DNA from: Lineus longissimus | Lineage: Eukaryota > Nemertea > Pilidiophora > Heteronemertea > Lineidae | Assembly (NCBI RefSeq): GCF_910592395.1 | Contig: NC_088322.1 | Location: 14,937,431 to 15,001,430 of the forward strand | DNA: 64,000 nucleotides | Direction of reading: 5' to 3' | Shown here: piece by piece, positions 1 through 11,663 of the stretch | Layout of the letters: each line of letters begins with the position of its first letter | How positions within the stretch are numbered: position 1 is the stretch's first letter | Position numbers and translations under genes: made by a program | The notes under the pieces: model-generated | Databases searched by the model: none | Seen by the model: only the letters and a program-made list of their open reading frames with translations | What the model was told of the DNA's origin: nothing

Positions 1-2220
1 ACTGTTGGTTATTCAGACGTTAATGGCTTACAGCAGGACCGGGACTTCTCCATACAAGACCATTCAGATATCAGCGGTCATCCTGCCTCACTGACTGAAC
101 CAAAAGCTAGAAATTAGTTGTGAAATGGTCAAACCGTATTTGTCGCACATACGGAGCACTGGTAGAAAAGTTGGGGGGGGGGGGATTGCGATTGTGAATA
201 GCGACAAAATGCATCGGTGGTTTGAATTAATTATTGACAAGTTTGATGAACACAGTAACTTTTTCTGACAACGGAGATAGAGAGCGCGTTGAATGTAATT
301 GTTGACAAGATCTCCATCTGCGAACAATTTGTTACTTGTCGCAGACGACAATGTAAACAAAGTGCGGACGATAAAGGTTGATGATGACGTTTGATCGGTT
401 GCAGTATCATCAAGGGATAGGCTCATTCTATTCTCTCAATTCATTATTTACAAGTGTAGTTTGTAGTTTCTACATTGTTGCTGATATTTACCGCGCATGG
501 CGGGCTTAAGGTGGCGAGTTGGGGCAGGCACACTCCCTGAAATGGTTTTCCGAAATCTAGGAAGAAATGATACATCTCAGCTGTGTATTTTGCTTTTGAT
601 ATTTCAATAGTACTTGATACTCATTCTAAATAATGTTGGACCCTTCCAATGTCTCCTGTTGCCATCTGTTGGTGTTGGTTGAAAGCACAAATATCAGGAA
701 TATCACATCAAAACCATCATTTAATTCATGAAGACAATGTCACTTTTCAAATCTAGATACATGAGACATTTCTTTGATATAACTACAATGACCTCTTCTC
801 TGATATACTTCTAAATATCATACCATAGAAGAGGTATCATTACCAGAAAATATCAAAATGTCCAAAATGTAAACCATGGGAAATTTAAAACCTTTTTGAA
901 ATAAATCCTGACCCCCAACTCTTACTTGAACCTGACCTCGTTTATCTTGGACCATCACACTCGTTCGAATTCCCCCGAAGTGGTGCAATTCAACTCTTTA
1001 AGTACAACTTGAGTACTACTTAGAAGACTGGTGAATCCTCCCAAAGTCCTTTCTCACATGCAGAACGTGCCACCAAAAAGACATCAATAAATACATAAAA
1101 ATCAATCAATCTGTCTACAGTGTAATTTTGGAAAGAAGCCCTCAAATTCGTTGTCAGTCCTCGTTTGATTTTTAGCCGCAGCATCAGCCAATAGCTGGTC
1201 TCAAATCATCCACAACAATCAACAGAACATTGGGTTTCTGGGAATGTGCGAGACCTGAAACAAATGCCAACACAACCGAGATGAAAGTGGATACAGAATT
1301 GTGACAAAGATACTGATGATAACATCCCACATGCCAATGTCCAGAGTATTAAATTGTGCTGGCTCCTCAATTAGAAATTACTCGAAGAGAAATTTGTCCA
1401 AGAGACATCTCCAGTAATCATATGGACAGTCTCATCAGTCAGCCGGCCCTAAAGACATTTCTAATAAACATGGGGACAATCTCTTTCGAGTGGTAGTCTG
1501 TCCAATTGACCAGAACCAAGTATCTGATTTATAGTAGGAGCCTATATGTAGTCTAGGCCTGTGGTCTGCTGGTATGACCCATATTTTGGGTATTGTAAAA
1601 TTGTTATGACAAATATATTAAAAAAACTCTTACATTAGAATATCAATTAGTGTAAGAGGTATCTATCGATCAAACTCAAGATCACTTTCAGGTTGATATT
1701 TCTTGCGATGAAAACGAAAGAACATATTAGTGAAGGCACATTAGCAAAACCAAAATATTGATCTTTCAGAATTTAGTTAGGTATCAAACTTTTGTTTCTC
1801 TGCTCAACGTATTTGAAGTAGTCGTGATCGCGTAATAGACGAACGCCTGCTGACCTAATACTCGTAGCACAGTGACATGTGCATATCTTTGCTAATTTTG
1901 ACTATTTAGCTATACAGCCATGTATATGCAACATAGTTAATTGATTCTAAGATATGCATGCATGCATGCCATGGTGACCAAATTGAGAATCACCGATTGG
2001 TGATGTATGGGACATGACCTATCCTCCCATGCAGCCATTGCAGGCCCCTACATCCCCTATAGTGGTACCGGTGCTGTTTACACCAGTCAAGGAGACACAT
2101 ATTGATGAATACCATCGGTATGTGGTCTCGAGAAGCCGGTTCCAATGACCACTCGTACTCTGGAAAGATGCTGAGATTGCTCTGGGACTCGCTAGCCCCC
2201 ACGGGCCCGGCTATAGTATA
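1..2220. other. Intergenic sequence, no gene recognised
   Basis: AT-rich sequence with only short open frames on either strand, none with a recognisable domain or coherent splice structure. Small landmarks are a run of about 12 G near 173-184 and a short (GCAT)n palindromic run near 1957-1969. I see no RNA gene here. Confidence 0.5.
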
Positions 2221-2345
2221 AAACAGCGGCCCGACATGGTCGGCGTCTTCGATCAGAAGGAAAAGGAGGTCCTAATCATCGAGATAGCTGTCAGCTCCGA
2301 CAGACACGTCCCAGCACGTGCGGAGGAGAAACGATCGAAGTACTG
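2221..2345 (+). pseudogene. LINE reverse-transcriptase C-terminal fragment
   Basis: Reading from 2221 gives KQRPDMVGVFDQKEKEVLII followed by EIAVSSDRHV and then a charged stretch ending in KRSKY. This resembles the conserved 'RPDI-x-kD-x-(E/K)-x-x-x-x-IIDvaiP-D-x-x-v' block near the C-terminus of many non-LTR reverse transcriptases. That block is known from the family; the match here is by eye. Only about 42 codons are present, there is no catalytic domain, and the frame runs straight into the minisatellite at about 2361. It is therefore a dead remnant. Its edge may have been the site where the minisatellite arose or joined. Confidence 0.5.
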
Positions 2346-2360
2346 TGGCTGTGATTATCT

Positions 2361-3071
2361 CATCTCTCTCATCATGTTGTCAACACGGTGGAGCAGCCAG
2401 GACTAATTCGGCCTGGCTACCGTTTCATCTCTCTCATCATGCTGTCAACACAGTGGGGCAGCCAGGACTGATTCGGCCTGGCTGTGACTTCCTCATCTCT
2501 CTCTGTGACTGCGTCATCTCTCTCGCCATGTTGACAACTTGGCAGAGCAGCCAAGACTGATTTGCCTAGCTGTGACTGTCTCATCTCTCTCACTATATCA
2601 ACAACTAGGCAGTGCGGCGAAGACTGATGTGGCCTGGCTGTGACTCTCTCATCTCTCTCACCATGTTGGCAACACGGTGGAGCAGTCAGGTCTGATTCGG
2701 CCTGGCTGTGACTGCCTCATCTCTCTCACCGTGTTGGCAACACGGTTGAGCAGCCAGGACTGATTCGGCCTGGCTGTGACTGCCTCATCTCTCTCACCAT
2801 GTTGACAACTTGGCAGAGCAGCCAAGACTGATTTGGCCTGGCTGTGACTGTCTCATCTCTCTCATCATGTTGTCAGCACGGTGGAGCAGCCAGACTTCCT
2901 CATCTCTCTCATCATGTTGACAACTTGGCAGAGCAGCCAAGACTGATTTGGCCTGCCTGTGACTGTCTCATCTCTCTCATCATGTTGTCAGCACGGTGGA
3001 GCAGCCAGGACTGTCAAACAGTTGTGTGAGCTCACTAGAGCTTGTACTTACATAATAGTATAAAACTAAAA
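2361..3071. repeat. Minisatellite block 1 (65-68-bp unit) with unique tail
   Basis: A diverged tandem repeat, with 'CATCTCTCTC' recurring at 2361, 2426, 2493 and about 2582 and onward. Each unit has a CATCTCTCTC-ATCATGTTG segment, an ACACGGTGGAGCAGCCAGGA segment and a TTCGGCCTGGCTGTGACT segment. Variants replace ACACGGTGG with AACTTGGCAG. It ends in a non-repetitive tail at 3013-3071 that recurs after block 2. Open frames through the array only reflect the repeat. Confidence 0.85.
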
Positions 3072-3214
3072 TAAATATGATATATGTACTACATGTATAT
3101 AATACAACTATGGACATGGCAGCATCTCTGTCGCGTGCATACATCAAGGGGAAAACCTGCAATAACGTTAATAACCAATTTATCTGAGGATGGAACTTAG
3201 GATTGACGCTCTTG

Positions 3215-3806
3215 TGACTTCCTCATCTCTCTCATCATTTTGTCAACACGGTGGAGCAGCCAGGACTGATTCGGCCTGGCTGTGACTTCCTCATCTCTCT
3301 CACCATGTTGACAACTTGGCAGAGCAGCCAAGACTGATTTGGCCTGGCTGTGACTGTCTCATCTCTCTCACCATAATTATTGTCAACACGGTGGAGCAGC
3401 CAGAACTGATTCGGCCTGGCTCTGATTGTCTCATCTCTCTCGCCTTATTAACAACTAGGCAGTGCGGCGAAGATTGATGCGGCCTGGCTGTGACTGTCTC
3501 ATCACTCGCATCATGTTGTCAACACGGTGGAGCAGCCAGGACTGATTCGGCCTGGTTGTGACTTCCTCATCTCTCTCATCATGTTGTCAACACGGTGGAG
3601 CAGCCAGGACTGATTCGGCCTGGCTGTGACTTCCTCATCTCTCTCACCATGTTGACAACTTGGCAGAGCAGCCAAGACTTATTTTGCCTGGCTGTGACTG
3701 TCTCATCTCTCTCATCATGTTGTCAGCACGATGGAGGAGCCAGGACTGTCAAACAGTTGTGTGAGCTCACTAGAGCTTGCACTTACATAATAGTGTAAAA
3801 CTAAAA
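3215..3806. repeat. Minisatellite block 2 with duplicated tail
   Basis: The same 65-68-bp unit family as the block at 2361-3071. It ends in a tail at 3748-3806 that is nearly identical to 3013-3071; I see two substitutions. The 735-bp spacing of the tails shows that array plus tail was duplicated as a larger module. No coding potential is credited. Confidence 0.85.
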
Positions 3807-3838
3807 TTTATATAATATATATATATGTATATAAAACC

Positions 3839-4275
3839 GTCTTCGGATGCGCATCCGATTTGCCACGAGATCCTTTACCGTCAATTCCCTTACCGTCTTC
3901 GGATGCGCATCCGATATGCCACGAGATCCTTCACCGTCAATTCCCTTACCGTCTTCGGATCCGATATGCCACGAGATCCTTCACCGTCAATTCCCTTACC
4001 GTCTTCGGATCCGATATGCCACGAGATCCTTCACCGTCAATTCCCTTACCGTCTTCGGATGCGCATCCGATATGCCACGTGATCCTTTACCGTCAATTCC
4101 CTTACCGTCTTCGGATGCGCATCCGATATGCCACGAGATCCTTCACCGTCAATTCCCTTACCGTCTTCGGATGCGCATCCGATATGCCACGAGATCCTTC
4201 ACCGTCAATTCCTATACCGTCATTGGATGCCACGAGATTTTTTGTTACCTCACCGTCAATTCCTATACCGTCAGG
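3839..4275. repeat. 50/56-bp tandem repeat with internal palindrome
   Basis: The marker CTTCGG recurs at 3841, 3897, 3953, 4003, 4053, 4109 and 4165, giving spacings of 56, 56, 50, 50, 56 and 56 bp. The 56-bp form carries the palindrome GGATGCGCATCC. The 50-bp form has lost exactly the inner GCGCAT, leaving GGATCC. Units degrade after about 4200. Overlapping open frames here are repeat artefacts. Confidence 0.85.
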
Positions 4276-4499
4276 GATGCCACCAGCTTTGTTCGCGTTG
4301 TAAAGGTTTCGGGGATACGACTAATGCATGCGAGCACCGTCGGCGGAACCCCAAACCGCCCTCTCGATCTATCCGTAAGAACAAGCCACTCTCGTGACCG
4401 TCACAGTTACGGACTCCGGACCTCCAGACTTTAGAGACCGAGCTTTTCTTTACCTTACAATTACTGTATACTCGGCGCCTCACTTATATGTGTTGTTTT

Positions 4500-6040
4500 T
4501 TTCACATACATTGTTCTCGTGGTTTACGGAAAAGTAGGCCTAAAATGTTATAGTGTCTAAAAACAATATTCAGTTAATGGAATTACACTTTTTTCAATTA
4601 CTGCTTGCTTGATATTGCCCTAACAACTTTTTCATGAATCAATTTTGAGCATTATGTTTACAACGTAGTTATTGTAGCACGAATTATGAGTCTAAAATGC
4701 CAAATACTTGCAACTATTATGTTAATCACTGAAATCTTAGTGTACTAATTGCTCGCTACAAGCTAGGTTATTGCGCCCCTAAACCAACGTACTGACAACG
4801 CTACCTCCCCGGAACTCAAACTTTAACGTGAGTTAATTGTAATCTTACTCTCTATATACCAAAGTGATTTACCTAGGAATACAGTTGCACTTCACTGAAA
4901 ACTAATGATGTGTTGATGAGTTCAATGAATCCTTCGATTCCTTTGGTTTTCTTGGCGAACTGACGTCCGACAATCAATGACCCGTTGACGTTTGCCTGCA
5001 ATACGCCATTGCCGTAGTGTGTAAACAGATCTATTTTTGGACGAAACTCAGCCCCTCACAAACTTTGGTCCATTTCGCCAATGATGACACTGCTTCTAGA
5101 CTGTACCACAGCACTTTAAGCTGTAGCAGCGCTAAGCAAGAGTCAAGACAAATGTCCGCTGCCAGCCGCTGCTGGACCAACCCCCTCGCCCGCCCCCCAT
5201 CATGATATCAGATTCAGAGGCCTGGCTGAGCCCTGTGATTTAGCCAAATTCAATATGATTCTTTTCTACTGTGATGTTAAGGCCCTTGTGTCATGCAGCG
5301 TATTCGGTAGCACCGGTACACAACTTATGTTAAACCGCGACGTCTGCTGCAATTCAAATTGCATATGACGCTAACGGAATTGTGACGACTTGTTTCTCGG
5401 CAAAGCCGAGAAATTGGGCGTGCAACAAGTAATGTGCTATTATCATTAAGCCTGATGTGCATTCATTTTCATCGTCCCTTAACGACGCGTTACTGGAGCT
5501 TATTCCTAAACCTCGCGGCCCTGATGCCAGACGATTATCATGAAACTTATAACCGCATCCATTTCGAGAGAGAGCCGGTTTGGCGAAAGCGCAAACTTTA
5601 GACAGCCTGGTGCTGCCATCTGTTCGCAATCAGTACTACTAGAGCTCCATCGCACAGTACTGTCCTCCAGTAAACTCCCACCCTGATCGCCTTTTCTCAG
5701 TACTGGGAGACTACAGGACGAGGCCGATCCACTGCCTAGCAGGATGGGCCTCACAATACCACCATCGTTGATGTTGAATTTCTTTACCTGGTTATCGAAT
5801 CCAAAGACCTAACTCAGACCCCCTCACGTTTTCTCAAGGGTCGCTCTTTGGGGTTCTCAGTAATGACACATGTCAAAACAAATATAATGTTCTCCTCTCC
5901 ACGTGGTTGAGATTATTGTCCTATTCGACGTTGTCTCGTCCTCCGTATGTTTCCTCTTATGGTTGTTCCATCCTCTGTACCAAGATAAAGATACCCAGCT
6001 CCCTCCCCAGGGCCTGCCATTGGACATTCCAAGAGCAGGA
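4500..6040. other. Intergenic sequence, no gene recognised
   Basis: Several open frames of 60-90 codons lie on both strands, but none has a recognisable domain, consistent splice sites or a partner exon. I see no RNA gene. Confidence 0.4.
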
Positions 6041-6049
6041 GGCCCTAGG

Positions 6050-7130
6050 TTGGGCTCCTGAAGACAATGCGGACAACGTCTCTGGTAGGATGTGACAGTG
6101 TCCATATTCATGTTCAAGCTGTTTGGGTGCTGTGTCCTCCTTGAAAAAATGGGACTAATGTCTCATGTTGTTACCGAGTCCATTGTCTAGCCAGGTTGAG
6201 GGTGTTTGGGTGTACCATGCTCCTAAAGGCAATTGGGACAGTGTCTTTGGTAGGATGTTACCGCGTCAGTCGGATGCAAAATAATGGGGCCTGTCTGGTC
6301 GGATGTTCCTGCGACCCGAGTCAGGTTGAGGCTGTTTTAATGTGTTCTCCTCAAGACAATGATAAAAGTAGACTCGTTCGCAAGTCTCCTCCAATCATTT
6401 CATTTCATTTCTCATTACAGAGACTGGTACTTGACGGCATTTCACTCGTCATGAACTAGATTCGGAGGCGTCGGCTTCCGGTGTCCGGTCACATGTTTCT
6501 CATAAAGATGGGCAACCTCGAGCCAAGGAATACCATAACAGTCGGTACTGACAGTGCATCCACTGTATGCACGACTCGCTCGGGTAAATCAACGAGGCCT
6601 CTTCGACCCTCCGCTGCGCGGTGGCTAGGGTCGAGGTTACCTAGACTAATCTCTGGTTAGATGTTACCGCATCCATTGTCAGGTACGGCCGTCTGGGTGT
6701 TGTTCTTACAGGTTCTTAAGACACTAGGGACAACTTCTCCGGTAGGATATATGTGACAGTGTCCATAGTCAGATTGAGGCTGCCTGGGTGTACATGTACT
6801 CCTATAGGGACAATATCTCTCAAGTTGTACATTGCAGGATGTTACCAGTCCATGGTCAGATTGGCATAATTGGGACAGTGACTCAGATGGGATGGATGTG
6901 CTGGTACGGTGGTGTCCGTGGTCAGGTTGAAGCCGTTTGGTAGTGCTCTTCAAGACAAGGACAATTGGATGTTACCACGTTCATCGTCAGGTTGACACTC
7001 TCTGGGTACACCTTAATAGGGACATTGTCTCCAATAGGATGTGACAAAATGTCAATGGGCAGATTAAGACCAAAGTGTAGCATCGAAAAATTGTCACTGG
7101 TATTACCTGTGATATGTGACATTGTCACAT
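6050..7130. repeat. Diverged ~90-bp satellite
   Basis: Loosely repeated units are built from 'CAAGACAATG-GGACAA-GTCTCTGGTAGGATGTTACC', 'GTCCAT-GTCAGGTTGAGGCTG' and 'TTTGGGTGT' segments, for example near 6060, 6145, 6215, 6300, 6650, 6740, 6790, 6900 and 6985. Divergence is high and the period is variable (roughly 70-95 bp). The array is interrupted by the dispersed element at 6366-6645. Confidence 0.65.
6366..6645 (+). mobile_element. Dispersed ~280-bp element, copy 1
   Basis: Homologous over its length to 25468-25748, and at both ends to 33983-34052. Shared landmarks are AAGTCTCCTCCA at the left, CATTACAGAGACTGGTACTT, CTTCCGGTGTCCGGTCA and the right end GGGTCGAGGTTACC. The right half (6511-6641) is bounded by an imperfect inverted repeat: GGCAACCTCGAGCC against GGGTCGAGGTTACC. 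There is no coding capacity. It could be a MITE or a short non-autonomous element. I see no clear target-site duplication. It sits inside the ~90-bp satellite, so it probably inserted after that array formed. Confidence 0.65.
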
Positions 7131-7155
7131 GTATATCAAAGCCTGCCCAGGATAT

Positions 7156-7275
7156 TGGGTGATATGAATAAAGACTAGCAAATGCTTTTACTTCAGTTTT
7201 GTACAGAACAGCCTAGTGTAAATGTACATGGAGTTTTAGATAAAAGCATTTGCTAGTCTTTATTCATATTACCCA
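7156..7275. repeat. Near-perfect 35-bp inverted repeat with 50-bp loop
   Basis: The arms at 7156-7190 and 7241-7275 are reverse complements with one mismatch. They contain AATAAA on each strand (ATGAATAAAGACTAGC and its complement). The predicted transcript from either strand would form a long hairpin. It lies about 470 bp downstream of the PDE12 stop codon on the minus strand, so it could fall in that gene's 3' UTR or be a fold-back element. Confidence 0.8.
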
Positions 7276-7743
7276 CTGTCACATCCATTCAGGTCATACC
7301 AGAGACAAAGTCACAATGCCGCTATTGATCGAGGACAATCAGATTCAGTAAGAATGTGTAGTTCATAGTAAAAACATTATCATTCAGTTTGATTCGATTT
7401 ATGACAGTTGGAAATACATTTACATCGGCATATTTTCTAGAACAATAAATACATCTTCGTAAAATCAAATAATTTACCCCATAACTGTCAATGAAAGAAA
7501 AAATAGTGTCAGTTTAGATAAAGCCACATTTCCCCACCTGCTACACTGCTGAAACACTCAGAGAATTGTAATTTCTTCAAAGTTGCCAGCGCCACCAACG
7601 CTGGTTGTGAAGATGGTTGCAAAGTATCATTTCATTTCAAGGTTATCAGCCATATTCCAAGTTTTAAGTTGGAGACTGAACAGTCTAATAGCTGCTAGGA
7701 GCAGGCTTGCCAACGACATTGAGGAACAGATAAGTTAGTTACA

Positions 7744-10700
7744 TCACTCAGATCTTTGCTCACTTGGATCCTTCTTCCATTGCACATCACAAACAAGCGC
7801 TAAATGATCCGAGGGAAACACAACGTTCGGTAAGGCAACATACTGTGTCACCTCTTCTAAAGACGGCAGCGGTACAACCTGCGTCACGTCAAGTTTTGAT
7901 TTGTCAATGAATACATAGTCGAGACAGTCTTGGAAGCCACCGGTATAGTTCGTGAAATCTGGCGTACCACAGGCGCTCTTGAAGTCAAAGGTGTGACTGA
8001 GATCTTGTCCTCCACAATCTTCCTCTCGTGGTGAATCACCTGAAAGATGAGACATTCCAAATGAAAGAAATAATAAAGACACGGATGTTACCCTAAAAAA
8101 AGCGCCACAGTGGCCATTACACAAATCGATTCAATGTCAGAAGCCTGGGCAGTAGCTGAGGGGGAGAGGGCAGACAGGCAAATCCCCCCCTCCCCAGGAT
8201 CACCAAAAACAGGCTTTTCATGCAGATTTGGAGCGATGGAGGACAAAAGAGGTGTTCTATCTTTGATGAGATCATGAAAACTTACTTGGAAACCACTTGG
8301 GATCCTTGGCAGCTATATGCTTCTCATTGAGGAAGTGAATGAGACCATTTGAGGGAGTGGAGTTCAGGTCGCCGCAGAATACGACAGCAGGATTGTGACC
8401 CTGGAGGAAGATTGAAAACATGAATAAACATTCTGGCATAGGTCTTCAAACCACCCATACACTACAGCCTTACTGATGGACGAGAAGAGTAGGTTGTTCA
8501 AATTTCCTCGATGGTTCTCTGGAGTCTCCAACTACCTTTCATTGTTTGTTATGGTTTCATGATGTTTACCTTTTGTCTGTACTGTGCGACCACCGTCTCC
8601 AGATGATACAGACAAACTGCCCCTTGGATGAGTCTGATATGGTTAGCAGTTGGATGGAAATACAGATGCGTTGTAGCAATGCATATTGTCTTTCCTGGCT
8701 GGACTGTCGACTCCAACATCAACACCTGGAATGGCAAGATAAAGACTTGTGTTTTGTGATACAACTGCAGTTATAGGATCAAAGACACTGTCCTAGATCT
8801 GCACAGACTAATAGTCTGCGAAACGCCACCTACCTGTAAAGACGTGTTCCTCTTGAGAACTCTTTCACAAAGTGGCTCCACACTCAGAACCTTCCCCCAA
8901 AGTGTCTCATTCTCCGGTGCCATCTGCAGGGCCTCAGTCACCGATATGTTGTGTTCACCAAGCAATCTGAACTTTGACTTTCGGAAGAAGATAGCGCATC
9001 CTTCTGGTGTCTCGCCACCCTTCAGCAGGAGTAATCCATCCAGGTTTGCAGACTCCATCACCGGTTTTAGTTCGTGATTAAACACTTTACGATCGACCTC
9101 TTGGAGGCAGATTATATCAGCATTATAACCTGAACAAAACAAACAGACTAGTTTTAGTTTATCATATACAGAGTAAAACAAAACGAATAAAAAAAACCTG
9201 TACTCTTTGACAACACAGAGTTATTTTCGTTGCACTTTTGCAGGGTTGGTGAGAAATTCTGCAAGTCTTCAAGAACAGAAGTTGATGACGATTTACACCA
9301 AAATGATTTCAACTCTTGCTTGGAGATCTTGCTTGTGGTCCTTCATGTCAACATCAAGCATGTGATGAGGAGAATGCGGATAGCTAGGTGGAATTAGTTC
9401 CTTCTTCCTCTACAATTCAGTGAAGACAACTTGCTTTTCTTCATATGCTTCATAATGCCGAGGATAACCAGAGAAGCAGTACTACATGTACACGTACCTA
9501 GTGTCTCCTTGATGAGTAGTTGCCTCCTGTAGTCGATAGCCAAAGCATAAGGAGGGCAGTATGGGTACAAGTTATCGCGAGAAAAGTCTGAATCTGCATA
9601 GACGTCAGCTAAGATGTTGTAGGATATAACCCTAAAACTGAGAACAATTATACTGTATGAAACTGGCTGTAAAATCAACTCTCACAATATATAGTTCAGA
9701 GGTCATTTCCTCCAGAAATTAAGAGCTAAATCCTTTTAATCTAAATGATTAATCAAGTATGAGTAACATTACAAGTTGAGAGTTCAAGAAACTGGATTCC
9801 CTAGATAAATGTTTGTCACCATCCATACCTATCATCATCAGCAACTTTCTTTGTATAAAGATGTCGATTTTCAAAAGGACAGAAGCCTGGTCCAGCATCT
9901 ATAGTCTCCTTCGATATTATCTCGACTGATTCACCACTCCGACCATCAACAATAGGAGTCGCCTCTATCTTGAGATTAGAACCAATGTCTTCATTACTTG
10001 GAGTATAACTGGAACCCTCCCCGACTTTCGTCCAAGTGATGGGACAAGACGTCTGGCCTTCTTTGCCTTCAGAAGTTGTCGCCTGTGCGGAGGTGTCTTC
10101 CTGTGAAGTTTCATTAGATGATTGACAGCCTTTATACCAAATAAACTGGGTTGCCCATTTGTCAATAAACTCTGTTTCAAGCTTGGGGAAAACTGGGAAC
10201 CCTGACATAAGACTAGATGGAAATTCTATTGATTTTATTGTAGGAATATTCACAGTGACATCAAACTCCTTTCCAGCGATACAGAGCTTGGAACCATTCC
10301 CCCAGGCATCACCATTTAACGTCACATCATCAACCTATAAAACAAAAAAAGACATTGAGACCTGAGAGTGAGAGAGCAAGTAAAAGTGAAGTTGGCCCTG
10401 TAGGGTTAGCAAAAGTTAGCAATGCTGCAGATCATCTTCACTTATCACATTTTCACTGAAAACCAGAGTTTTGTGCCAATAAAATTAGAAGTGACACTTC
10501 ATATGTCATGTTGGATTCATTTACCTTTTCCCCGCCGCAGAACAGTTCAGCATCATAATTTTCATCTGCAACTTCCGCAGCGACCGCACTGGCATCATCA
10601 CTCTCTTTTGCCTTCTTCTTCTTGGTCTTCTTCATAAATCGTTTCTGAACATTTGCAGAAATCCTCTGCAGCGTTGCCCCAACAGTTTCATCACAACTTC

Positions 10701-10884
10701 TGTCAAAATTGAAAGTTCTCACAGGTTTTTCATTCAAACTGAAGGAAAGTGTCATTTGGATTCTTCCCTGGCCCTCAACTCGTCTGACAGCAATATAGGG
10801 CATAGCTTTTGGTTTGTTCCAAATATGTCTGACAAGAACGGAGCTAAATAAACACCTGACACTGTTCAGATTTCGGAAATTCAT
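7744..10884 (-). CDS. PDE12: 2',5'-phosphodiesterase 12 (mitochondrial deadenylase)
   Basis: Seven coding exons: 10884-10525, 10334-9829, 9631-9498, 9129-8834, 8725-8570, 8400-8286 and 8039-7744. All have GT-AG borders and compatible phases, giving 620 residues; the human protein is about 609. PDE12 is a mitochondrial-matrix exonuclease/endonuclease/phosphatase-fold enzyme that degrades 2'-5' oligoadenylate and removes poly(A) from mitochondrial RNAs. Visible family motifs are ISYNILAD near residue 295, CLQEVD near 343 (metal-binding Glu), THLYFHP near 455, CGDLNSTP near 495 and FPSDHLAL near 600 (catalytic Asp-His). The first 120 residues have a basic, mitochondrial-type start and a Lys-rich stretch. 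The start is the first ATG of the long exon. It is head to head with the EF-Ts gene. No key residue appears lost. Confidence 0.93.
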
Positions 10885-11663
10885 GAATTTATTGAAGTAA
10901 TTTGCACAAAGTCTGGAAAATTTGTGAAATCGTTCACCATTTTGTTTTTTTCACGTTTCCTATCTCCCACGCAGAAGAGTAGCAAACGTATACCAATCAA
11001 AATTGCCCTTACATCACGAATATTTTATTATCCAATCAGAATTCCTGGCTGATCGATGGTTCGGCTAAATTTGCAGAATACACATGTTCGCAAATATTTT
11101 ACCGAAATCCTGTATAAAAACACAATTTACTTCACAATCAGGAGTAAAAAAATTACGAAAGAAAAATGATCAAAGGTAGCGTTAGCAAAATAAAATCTGA
11201 AACCTTCTAATTTTCCTGTATTCATCTTTTTCACGGACTAAACGAAGTTTTTGTTTTGAGGTCAATATTTCCGATTAGATTTGATTGCCGGATGCAGTGC
11301 AATTTGATCTTTCTTCGGACGAGAATTGATCTGTCAATTAATGTTTCATCATTTCATAACCAGTTTATAAGTTGGAAGCCTCATGTCATGCCATTGCTGC
11401 ATGTCTCGCAGCTCAGTGACAGTGTCATAGTGAGTGGGGACTCTGTTGTCTATGTCGCTGTCGATGATGAGCTGACACTGTCACTGTGACAGTATGATCC
11501 AAAAGGACAATGAGTGTGGGGTTGCATAAGAAAAGACTTTGGGTGACCATTGTCTATGGCGACTCATCATGCTCCTAGACATAGAAATCTTCTTTACTAT
11601 CTGATTAGTCCCTTGTATGTAACTGCCGGAAAAAAACATTGTAATCTGTATCTTCCTTTCCAG
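10885..11663. promoter_or_regulatory. Putative bidirectional promoter of PDE12 and TSFM
   Basis: This spacer separates the PDE12 start (minus, 10884) from the first certain EF-Ts exon (plus, 11664). If the candidate EF-Ts start at 11166 is right, the shared interval is only about 280 bp. It is AT-rich and I see no convincing TATA box placed for either gene. Inference: two divergent mitochondrial genes share regulation. A tandem 'GACAGTGTCA/GACACTGTCAC' palindromic stretch near 11418-11490 is of unknown meaning. Confidence 0.45.
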
